Shown piece after piece: positions 1 to 12,300 of a stretch of DNA of 64,000 bases. Below the pieces are notes generated by a model. It was not told the DNA's origin. It searched no databases and saw only the letters and a program-made list of their open reading frames with translations. Position numbers and translations under genes: made by a program. This stretch comes from Branchiostoma lanceolatum (Eukaryota > Chordata > Leptocardii > Amphioxiformes > Branchiostomatidae), in NCBI RefSeq assembly GCF_035083965.1, contig NC_089724.1, positions 34,104,722 through 34,168,721 on the forward strand. Direction: 5' to 3'. Each line of letters starts with the position of its first letter. Position 1 is the first letter of the stretch.

Positions 1-268
1 CTTTATAGAGTTATTTGTGGGCAAAGTATAAAAAAAAATAGCAAAGTTAAAGCAGTACCCCTCCTTTAAAAAGGGTAAAAAAAGCCCAGCACAGGGACTA
101 CTATAGGGTAAAAAAAGTCCAGCAGGACAAGGGTTCAAAAATTGATAATAAATATAGATGAACGTGTATAGAGATCATTTTATCCTTTATATGTAAACCT
201 AACGATCTTTCTTTTGTTTTTGATGGAAAAGTAATGATTCCAAAAACGGATTTCTCCTTTATTTTCAG

Positions 269-391
269 ATGTCGATGAATGTGCAACCGAGAATGGTGGA
301 TGTAAGCAAACCTGTACAAACAACGATGGTAGTTTCCAATGCTCCTGCTTTGAAGGCTATACCTTGAATGACGACGGCTTCGCTTGTGACG
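269..391 (+). CDS. cbEGF exon 1 of window
   Basis: Acceptor ttttcag, donor gtaagc, 123 nt, phase 1-1. Encodes one EGF with DVDEC at its start and six cysteines. The leading aspartate codon is completed by the G of the preceding exon, which is outside the window. Confidence 0.9.
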
Positions 392-3300
392 GTAAGCTCA
401 CTTTCTTACAAGTCCAAAAACTGTTTTGCCATACTACCCGCTTCTTTTGGTATATTATTAGTAATACTTGTATCAAAGGATGATTTTTTTTCATTTTTAC
501 AATTGATTGATAGCAAATTACACATATTAATGCATTTTCCGAAGAAAATACGACATTTTGATGTCGTGAAGAAACTTATCAATCTGTTCAAAAGGAAATT
601 AAAGTTTTATTTGACAGATATTGGCGAAAGTGCGGTCGACAGGGTAGGATGTGTGTTTTTTTTCTCTGGAAGAAAAAACATGTCACATAAGTTGATGAGT
701 GCAGACATCCAAGAAGCGGATGCTATCTGAAACGTCTGATTGTTTCAAAATCTTATCCAGTTGCTTAAGTAATTATTTTTGGCATATGTCACATAAGGTT
801 CGGCTTATTTTTTTTTAAGATGTCGACGAGTGTGCAGATGATGAGAATGGGGGATGTGGGCATACCTGTGCGAACTCTGTTGGTAGTTTTCAATGCTCCT
901 GTGATGAAGGTTACGCCTTGAATGATGACGACTTGAACTGCGATGGTGAGTCGCCTTTGTGTCTAAGTCATATTTCACATCCGAAAATAATTTCATCAGG
1001 TTGGTTGAACATAGGATATTTGGAGTTCCTTTTAACACAACCAGGTAATCTCACCTGCTGGCGTTTTGGTGAATTCGAAGCAATACTCCAGTCAGAAGCT
1101 CTGAAGAAGGTGTCTGACAGACACCGAAACGTCAGTAGGTGAGATTACATGGTTGTGTTAAAAGAAACTCCAATATCCCATATTTCGCATAATTTCTGTG
1201 AATTGAAGGAAACCCAAGCAATATTAGGGCCCGAAAATCGGACTTTGAAAATCAACATATTTAGTGATTTCTATACATGATCAGTTCAAACAACACTATC
1301 ACAATAAATACGACGTCCATCATGCAGAAATACGTCGTTGTTGTGATGTGAAACTCACTGAAATTCGTCACCAGAGTTTTTGAAGGTTCGCAAAACTAAG
1401 GAAATCATCGTATGGCACGTTTTTGCACTTTTTAAGAATGCTCAAAGTATTACGCAAATGTGTTAAATACTAAAATAATGTGAGTAAACGTCACTATCAT
1501 GAATATTTCAGCATTTTCTATATTTCCATATTTTTTTCTAAATTGATTATAAATAGATTAACGTGTATAGAGATCACTATTAGTGAGACAAGCTGTCCTT
1601 TATATATAATGATCTCTCATCTGTTCTCGATGGCAAAATAAGAAACGGCAATCGGTTGTTTCGCTTCATTGTCAGTTCGCTACATACAGTCGTTTCGCTA
1701 CATGACTGAGATTTTCGCTACACAGATAGTCGGGTCTACAAACATTGTACCTTTTCACTGCAAACCACGTTTATGGATCAGCACATTGTCGAGTATCGCA
1801 ACCCATTTGCTCAGCAGATACTAGACGTGAAAATGCACAAGCATTTGAAATAAGATGTCAAAAAATTTTTTAAGAAACATGAAATGATTTTGCAAAACGG
1901 ATTTTTCAGATGTCGACGAATGTGCAAGTGAGAATGGAGGGTGTGCGCAAACCTGTGCAAACAACGATGGCAGTTTCCAATGTTCCTGTGATGGCGGCTA
2001 TACCTTGAATGCCGACGGCCTCGCTTGTGACGGTAAATCCACCCTCTCACTGGACCCGCGGCACGCTTGCGGCGTCGCTGCGTCCTAAACTGGATTTGCG
2101 TTACCCTTGATTTTACAATGGTGATATCATTCAAAACGTACAAGTATGACAAAAAAACAACAACGAAAAATCACAAAAAGCTTTAAAAGATTTGTTTTTT
2201 GTCGATGAATTTCGATGAATGCTTTGTCAATCCGATCGCCGCAGCGCCGCCGCCAGCGTGCCACAGGCCAAGTGATTGGGGGGGGAGCTTAAGTCGATTC
2301 GCTCACAGGGCAAAGGACTGTCTTGCCATGCTTCCACCTCGTTTAGTACATTATAAAGAATGACATCTATATCCAAGGATGAAATCGTTGTTCTTTGTTG
2401 ATGTGATGGATATATGACAAAATACAATCATTAGATGATAAATTCATAGGAAAACGTTTTATTTTTCAGATCTCAACGAATGTGACGACAACAATGGAGG
2501 CTGTGCGCAAACCTGTAAAAACACAGGTGGCAGTTTTGAATGCTCTTGTGGTGAAGGCTATGTCTTGAACGACGACGGCTTCACTTGTGATGGTGAGTCG
2601 CATCTTTTTTGTAATAATTGCATGAGGTAAAATACTGCTTTGACATAACGCATGATGAATTCTTTTAGCAAACAAGTTTCTATCCGAAGTTAGTAAGCTT
2701 CTTTTTTTATTATAACACAGAAACACACAAATAGATACATACATACATACATACATACATACATACATAAATTACTGATATCCTGTAATTCTAAGTGTCA
2801 CTTTTGCTATCAATATACTCTAATTACAAAAGCAACTAGGGTGCCCAAACCTACACCACTTCTTTATTACATCACAAGCTATCTGCCACCCAAAAATCTA
2901 GACCACAGCACGTCCAGGTCAAAAGATACAAAAAACTGAAGTTCTGCTGCAGTACAAAGGTCACATACCAGGGGGCCCAGAATCGGCCTTGAATTTTGGC
3001 TTCACAACATCCGCCCACATAACAAATATCATTGTAATCCATCAAGAGGTTCATGAGTTATGCTGACTGGAGTGGTGCGGAAACACAAACAGATAGACAA
3101 ACAGACAAACAAACAGACACACAGACACACCCAAAACAATGTCTCCATTCTTTATGGAGATAACATCAATATGAAGTACGTAAGAATGCCAAGTACGGCT
3201 AACATGTTTAGTTGTCAAAGAATGTGCCACTGAAAATGACTCTAATTGTTAGCACTGATGTTTCTATTGTTTTTAAAATGATATTATATAAAGGAATTTT

Positions 3301-6300
3301 AAGACGTGCTTTATTTATTTTCAGATGTCGACGAATGTGAAACCAGTAACGGTGGATGTGACTATACCTGTACAAACAATGTTGGCAGTTTCGTATGTAC
3401 CTGTGATGCTGGATATACATTGAATAACGACGGCTTAGCTTGTGATGGTGAGTTGCATCTACATATATCTGTAGACTGTTAACGTCTCATCGTGCTACCC
3501 ACACTTTCATTACATTATACAGGTTGAAATTTGTATTCCAGGATTAAATGCCAGTTAGCTATTCTTAGAAATTCGGCAATTGATCGATAAATACATGTCC
3601 CCGTGGCGCAAGCGGTAACGCAACCCCGCTGCTTCGCCATCTGGATCAAATTCCTTGGATCCGAAGGGCCCGCGTTCGAACCTCAGTGGTCGACTCGAGC
3701 TCGGACATGTTGTAAGGGATTGCATTCGTCATTTCGGATGATGACGTAAAGCCGGCGGCCTGGTGTATGAGGGAGCTTCGGGCGTAAGCCTCAAGCGTCA
3801 AGCCTCTGCACGTAAAAGAACCCAACACACTTATCGAGAAGAGTAGGGGTGACCCGGTGTGCTTGGCCAAAAAACGCGAGCCGTGGCGAAGCCGCATTGC
3901 ACAACCACTAGCTACTTGAAAAAGCATCATGCTTCACCTCAATTGAGGATGCCTGCTTTACCTTTACCTTATAGATCTGATTGAAAGCGCACTATCATTT
4001 CGATCGTTGTCAAGAAAATATGATGTAGAGCATAAAATGATCTTAAGCCCGAGTTAAATCTTTTCAGATGTGGGCGAATGTGCAACCAATAAAGGTGGAT
4101 GTGCCCATACCTGTACAAACAACGATGGCAGTTTCGTCTGTACCTGTAATGCCGGCTATGCCTTGAATGCTGACGGCTTCGCTTGTGATGGTGAGTCGCA
4201 TTCAGCCATGCTAACCAAATTTTTTAGCAAAAAAAATAATTTGTAAGATGGCATAATCAATTCTTGCTTTTGATTATAGCAAATAACAGATATACAAATA
4301 CAGAAAGATATTACATGCAATTTATCATTTTTTTAGGGTGAACTAATTTGTTTATCTTTTTGTAGGAACATAGTACGGGGCATGACGTAATTTCAGTACC
4401 ATTCTTTTTTAGATATCAACGAGTGTGAAAATGAGAACGGTGGATGTGAACATACCTGTGCAAACAACGAAGGCAGTTTTGAATGCTCGTGTAATTCCGG
4501 CTATAGCTTGCATGCTAACGGCTTAGCTTGTGCAGGTGAGTCCATTTGCTGACATCCTAATTTAAATAGGAGGCGACCTAGCTGCCACCACACTGCGACC
4601 CAAAATTTTACAGATCGCACGACGAATTTCAGAAATTAAAAAAAATGAATTTTTTTTTTATTCATTTTGGTGGTTTTGTAATCTTTTAAGTCATACTTTT
4701 ACATTTTAAATGATGTTCTAATTAAATATGTAATCACGAGTTACATGATCCACTAATTTAGGTCGCCGCGCGATCACAGTCTAGAGGAATGGGGGCCTTA
4801 AATGTACAAGTCAAGTATTGCCATGTCACCTGCCCTTTCAAATTTATCATTATCATTCAGAATACATTTGGAGCTAACCATGATATGACTGTTGTTAATT
4901 CAAATAGATAGATAAGTAAATACATAGATAATTGAATGCCATACCTCTTATTTCAAAAGGCATTTAAGTATATCTTTTGTTCCGAGAAAGTTAGACTGAC
5001 TTTCAGTATGACTGTCATTTTTCAGATGTCGACGAATGTACTCCCGACAATGGTGGATGTGAAGATATCTGTACTGACTTTGACGGCTACCATGAATGCA
5101 GCTGTTATGCCGGCTACGCCTTAAATGACGACGGTGTCAGTTGTGATGGTGAGGCGTATTGCTTATAGATACTTAAAGTCAGAATACTGCATTGCCATAC
5201 TATATGCTGAGTTTCGCCAGATGGCGCTGCAAAGCCAGACGATCGCATTTCGCCATTGTTAATGGCTGACTGTAGATGGTAAATGTGTATGCACAGACTG
5301 CTGATAATCCGATTCCTTTTGGCAATCTAAACGGCATCCGAGAAGGCTTGATTTCTATTTCAACGTTTTTCATGCAAGGGCGTAATGAAGTCTATAAAAG
5401 TTATTTCAAAACGTCACACTATTTCATCCACACCATTATCTAATGGTTGCGTGTCCAGCTTTATTTTAAACATTTCATGTTTCAGATGTAGGAGCATAGT
5501 ACGGGGCATGACGTAATTTCAGTACCATTCTTTTTAGATATCGACGAGTGTGCAAGTGAGAATGGAGGATGTGAGCATACCTGTGCAAACAACATTGGCA
5601 GTTTTCAATGCTCGTGTAATGTCGGCTATACACTGAACGACGACGACTTGAACTGCGATGGTGAGTTGTTGTCATTTGTTGTCTGCAAAACATTTTCACT
5701 CAGTTATCTTGCCATGCCACCCACGCTTTTGGTAATCTTATTGTACTCGAGGGTGATTAGCATTTTTTTTAAAATCGTAATAGATAGATACTTTCAGAAA
5801 TCTGATGAATTTGGAACATGAAAGTGGAAAATCTATATTGGTATTTTATTTTTGGAAAAGTATAACCTAGATCATGATAGAGTTTCAAAAGCAGGCTAAA
5901 CTTAATTTCGTAAAGCATACTGCAGTATGTTAAATATACCACTACGACCAGTTCTGAATGGTTTTAAACTAGTCCATCATATATTAGCGTTTTTACAACA
6001 TTTGAAATTCGCGGTGTGGTGATGTAATACTGGCGATGTCCAAAGCCCTTTGACCTTTGTGACGTCAGATTCCGAGTCGGAAGAATGGTGCCTGGAGTAA
6101 TTCCTATGGTGCAGGTGTGGCCGACTCGGAATCAGTTTAGCCTGCCTTTAAGAACGGATTTCGTTTTTTAGATGTCGACGAATGTAACGACAACAGCGAT
6201 GGATGTGCGCAGACCTGTACAAATAATATTGGCAGTTTTGAATGCTCTTGTGAAGACGGATATACATTGAATTCTGACGGCAGGAACTGTGACGGTGAGT

Positions 6301-9300
6301 CGCATTTTGAAATAGAATATGGATCAAAATACTGTTCCGAATCATACTATCTGTTCTTTCAGCAAATGTCTAGCCATCTATGGTATGTTTCTTGTTTATA
6401 GTTACAAACAAAAGAATGAAAAATCACCGAAAAACTTTTGAATTCTTAACAATGTTGTTCCTCTGTTTTGAAACACAATACAGGGCATGGAATGATTTAA
6501 AGCACAACTTTCATATCCATATTTCAATGAATATGCAACAAAAGAAGATAGTGGACGTAAGCATTAATGTTTCTTTTGTTTTCAGGAAAATATGACGGAG
6601 AGCATACATGAATTTCAAGCACGATTTTAATTTGTTTTTAGATAACGACGAATGTGCAGAGAACAAAGGTGGATGTGAGTGGGAATGTGCAAACACTGTT
6701 GGCAGTTTCAACTGTAAATGTGATACTGGTTATAAATTGGATAGCGGGGGTTTCAATTGTGAAGGTGGGTAACATTTACCATAACTACATGTATATCCAC
6801 GCTTTCTTTAAACAATAAAGATTGCAATTTGTGTTCCGCGATAATATGTCCGATTTTTATTGTAGTAAAGGCAAAGTTTATTGCACAGCAATTGCAACAG
6901 GTACGATGTACGAGGGGTGATCAATAAGTCCTCGGCCTCACCCAGAAATAAGGTGCACAACTCAAATATCAGAAAATAATTTTAAGTATAAATAATAATA
7001 AGTATAAAGGCTTTCATCAATGTCTACCAAAATTCAAATCATTGTGATCATCACTTTGCAGGCGACACCCAGTAACGTTAAGTGAGGTACAAGGATAAAG
7101 ACATGGACAATTGATATGCGACCTGAGGTGTGCGCGCCAACTTGCTCTGCTGAAAGTCGGATACCCACTTCTTTTTAGTTGAAATGAAAAGGAAATGTTC
7201 ATCAAACATTTTGACAATGTCTTCGAAAATTCTATGCCAATTCCCTGGCATGAGGAACTCGACCTACACAGCTCTGATCACAATTTAACCTTGTTTGTCT
7301 TGCCTCTTACCTACTGATATTCAAATTGACGTGGACAAAAATGTGAAATTTGGTGGATATTGCTAAAAGAGGTCATACTACATAATTACGCCCCAAAATG
7401 TGAGTTGTGCACCTTATTTCTGGGTGAGGCCGAGGACTTATTGATCACCCCTCGCAAGACAAAATACTACTGGCTACTAAGTTTCTTTTGTTTTCAAGAA
7501 AATATGACTTTGAAACGATTTAAAGCACGAGTTTTTTTTTTTCAGATGTCGACGAATGTGAAACCAACAATGGTAAAGGTGACTGTGCACAGATCTGTAC
7601 AAACAACGATGGCAGTTTCGTCTGTACTTGTGCTGCCGGCTATACATTAAATGTCAACGGCCTCGGTTGTGATGGTGAGTCGTCCATTTTGCATTCATTT
7701 TGTATTGCTATAGGACGTATTCAGTCACGTGACCCTCCCCCTAGCAACCAGCACTGGCGGCCATGTTGGTGCTCACTGATAGTGGAGCCCTACGGATCTC
7801 TCTGTATAAATGGCAGATGTTTTCTACGCCATTCACAATTTCCCTTCATAACGTTTTGTCTTATAATCATGGTGTTTTGCCTCGTGGTCAGATGTTGGAT
7901 TGGGACTGATAAAGCACACACCGGTCGGGTAACAGTAGGATTGGTTTTGCGTTTCTCGTGTAGGACGTGTACGTGCGGGAACATACGATCGCGAAGGGAC
8001 TAACGACTGAAACAAAAGTGGATTTCTGACATACGAACAGCGGATCTAAATAGTTGAAGTTTGAGAATCAACGTATGTGTATAAAAACCTTTTGTATCTG
8101 GTCGAAAAGCAAGTTACAGGCCCGCTGTGTATCACAGTCGCGGCACCGTGTAGTCGTTGCTTGAGATACGTTCATTCATAAACTGGGGGTCTTTCAACGT
8201 CGAACTTTCCCGATCATAACGTACTCCCTGTCAACAAAATTTCTCACGACACTCAAGACACTGTACTACGTGGCTGTAGGCCTTGGAACACTTGTATGCT
8301 GTGAACTGTTTTTATGCGTACTCTGTAAACAGTTTAGCGGCCATGTTTGTAGGCTGCTGGGGAACCTCGCTCGTCGATAATGGGTCATTTCCAGTAGGTG
8401 AAATTGGATTTTTGTAGCGAAAAGGATGTGAGGCTGGAGACTCTTTGCATATAATAAAACAGCGATCAGACGACTTTGCATTCCTTGGAAATTTAGAGAC
8501 CGTCGGACACCGGGAAACTTCGCTGCAGGGTGAGCACCAACATGGCCGCCCACGGAGGGCAGGGGTGATGACGTCACGTGAATACGCCCTATAAATGATG
8601 TGTACCCATGGATGTGATTCTTTTTGTTGTTGTTGGAAATAGTAGAATATACTAATTTATCATTGAAAGAAATTCTGTCATCCTTAAGACGAACTAACTT
8701 TTTTTTCTGTTGTAAGGAAATAAAGTAAAAAGCATGAAAGAGTTTTAATCATGGTTTTTCTTTACAAGACATCAACGAATGTAATACCAACAACGGTGGA
8801 TGTGACCATACATGTTCAAACAACGATGGCAGTTTCAAGTGTTCCTGTGATACCGGCTATACCTTGGATGGCAACGGTCTTGACTGTAATGGTGCGTCGC
8901 ATTTTGCATTTCAGTCAAAAGGGTGATTTTACCATGGTACTCACATTTTTCAGTTAGTAATTTGTGTCAAAGAAGGATACTGGTTGTTTCATTTAAGAGT
9001 ATTGTGAATATAAGATGCATGCCATGCGTTAAGTATTTTGTCATGCCACAGATGCTTTCAGTAGATTGAATTTGCAGTATGAAATGTGTATTCAATGAAG
9101 ATGTTTTTCGCTGCAATGTCAATATATGACTGTATCTTTGGAAGAAAACCTGCCTACTCGGAGGACGTGTTTGTTTTCCGCTGAAATCGATAAAGAAAGT
9201 TATGCAGAGTAAGAGAGGTATTAAGTATATTGCTATCTTTCTTACAGATGTCAACGAATGTGACACCAACAATGGTAATTGTGATCAAGAATGCACAAAC

Positions 9301-12300
9301 AATGAGGGAAGCTTTGCATGTTCGTGCACGGAGGCTGATTACGTCTTGAACGCCGACGGTTTTCGCTGCGATCGTGAGTTGCGTTTACGTAGTTTGAGAA
9401 TCCCAGCTACAAACTAACTATACTATACTCTTCTATATGCCAAATAGCAGTTACTCATTGACAAGCAACTGGATAAAATTTGGAAACGTGCCAAGTAGCA
9501 TCCACTGCACTTTTGTCAGTTACACTGAACAAGATCTGTCGAAAAGCAGGTTTTTAACCAAAATCTATGAATCTAAGAAAAACTGCTGTTCGGCTGATCT
9601 TGACACTGACAAAAGGTAAACATGCTACCTTGCCATGCTAAAATATCTAAAATATTCCAAGTTTTAACAAGTATATTTATCACCTGAAACCTTGCAACAC
9701 CTGATGAACAACTGCAGACTCTCACCTACCTGCACAGACTCAGACCTGCGGGAAGCGAATGAAGTCGCACTGAACTGGATAGAGATGAACGACAAGCTAT
9801 GATGATGACGTGAAGTCGACATTTCCTCTTCTGTTTTACTCGGATCATCTATCAAAAGTGTCCGTACAGCTAGCGAGAGAACTGGTCCTACGGTTTTCAC
9901 CACAATAAGAATCAACCTGAAGTGTGACTGATATGTACATTGAGTCGTATGAAAAACTTCAGAACTTCCCCGATCAAACGTTCTGGTTATTTTTTTCTCA
10001 TCTTAAGCCCCTCTCACTGGACACTTTGGTGGCGTCGCTGCGTCCTAAATTCGATTTGTGTTACCCTTGACTTTATGATGGGAATACAATGCAAAAGAGT
10101 ATAACTAAAAAGATAATAAAACACAATAAGCTATAAAAAATGTACCGATGAAATTCGGATGAGTACGCTGTCAAATCGCGAGGTCGCATCGAGGTCGCTA
10201 ATGAGGTCGCAGGTCCATGGCCAATGAGATACGGGCTTTAGGAATACATTAACTCTGGTGTAGCATGTCTGCTTTACTTTTTGTAGCATGTCTTTGTTGA
10301 TGTAGAAATGATTCTGATAAATGAAATATGCGTAATTTGACTTAACTCTCATTCTTGTACAGGTGATGGGCAATGGTCAACCTGGTTAGCTTGGTCAGCA
10401 TGCAGTGTATCATGTGGCCATGGGTCACAAACGAGGACCCGCCTCTGTGATAGCCCTGCACAGGTCAATGACGGTGCTGAATGCGTGGGACTTGCCAAGG
10501 AGACACAATACTGCAACGAAGGGGAATGTTCAGGTATAGTATAGTTTGGCCTCTGCAGCCGTAAAAACGTTCTGAAGCTGCATTCATTCATTCATTCTTT
10601 CTTTATCTTCTTCCATTTTGTCTTGCATCTTGCGAGCCCCCTTAGCTCCAGGAGTTTTGGCTTATTAATATATACTCTTGTTTTCTGATCATATATAAGG
10701 TCTGAATGTTTATACACCCTTCACATTTTTTCGAAAAAGAGTAGGGGCGTGCCCCGATGTGAGTGGATCAAAACATTCCGGCCTAAATTGGGTCGGGTAT
10801 TTCGCAAGCAGCTTTCGTAACCCCTGCTTCTCCTAATGGGTCAGTGAAGTCATGCTTGTCTCGAGCATTGATGTTTCTGACCTAGGGTAACTATTGCGGC
10901 GCATTTTTACCATGAAAAAAAATGATGGCAACATCAGGCTCTGACGAATGGATTAAAAAAAAACGTTAACGTCTCATGTCTTGCTATGGTTGTCGATTAA
11001 ACGTTGTTAGGGAGGCGTCTACAGTGGCATTAACTACCAAACAACATGAACTACCAAACAACATGACTCACACAATATAAAGAAAATGTGACCACGATGC
11101 TTACGTAATGTAGATGGACATTAAGTCATTATCATAGCCAAAATCCCTATAATAAAGAAATGACAAACGGTGGAAGAATATCAAACAATATGCCAAAAGT
11201 TCTTCAGTAACGCACTCAGGTTCTCTTTTCGTTACCTTGTTTGATTTCTTGCCGTCTCTTCGTGCAGTTGACGGGGGGTGGTCTGTATGGCTGTCCTGGT
11301 CGACCTGCAATCCTACGTGTGGAGATGGCCAACAGATTCGCAAACGCTACTGCGATAATCCGTGGCCGTCTAACGGCGGACTGGATTGTGAGGGGGAGAT
11401 TGAGGGGTCTCAATCATGCAACGACGGAGCTTGTCCAGGTAACAGTGATCACATTTCGTTGTCATCTTTTTTGTATTTGCATGCTGTCATTGCAGATGTT
11501 ACATCTATAACATTGACTACAGATTTTAAATGTATTACATTTAGTATACTGCATATAATTAGCTGTAAAGGTGACATGATTTCCCTATTATACATCTTTG
11601 ATAACAGTTGACATGTTAGGCTGGGCTAGAGGCATACTGAACATCAATAGCCACTCCAAATAATCCTTATTTCGACAATTTATGCCATTTTTCAGCCTGT
11701 ATAAGGTTCCGATGCAGACTGGCCAGATCATTTTATATTCAGAGAAATTTACATTAAGACACTGATAACTGTGTACTATATACGACACACTGCTGCTTCA
11801 CCAACCATAGGGAATTAATTGGCTAATTGTTACTCCGGGAAGGAGGATGACCTCCTTCTGGGACTATTGAAAATGCTTTTGTTTGTGCGTTCGCAGCTAG
11901 AACTCACGATCCTGTCGTCGCATTGATATGTTACTTGGCATATCGTTTGCCTGGTTGGGCGTGGTGATGCACGATGTCTTTGTTACACTGTAACTACTTT
12001 TATCGTCAATGCAATATCGTAATTGCACCCCTATAATTAATGGCATATGCCACTGCCATGCCATAGAGACCATGCTATAATCTGTTCCGCTTGGCTAGAA
12101 TACTTCAGGCAGATACGCCATCATACGGGGTATATACCTTCCCTACTTGCTGTGATCATATAGTCATTGTTACATTGTAAAATAGACAACGTGCTTCACC
12201 ACACGCAACCTAGTTTTATTTTACTTTCCCCCTCTTGAATTGCAGTTCACGGACAGTGGTCTGAGTGGGGAACATGGGGGGAGTGCAGCGGGGCCGGTGT

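Noticed and set aside
3597..3680. Possible tRNA gene
   Set aside because: A and B boxes are present but no proper cloverleaf closes, and the sequence continues into a SINE body shared with 36430-36765.
269..9373. Regularly spaced repeats resembling a CRISPR array
   Set aside because: The repeats are 123-129 nt EGF exons with splice sites and six-cysteine frames; spacing is irregular and the genome is eukaryotic.
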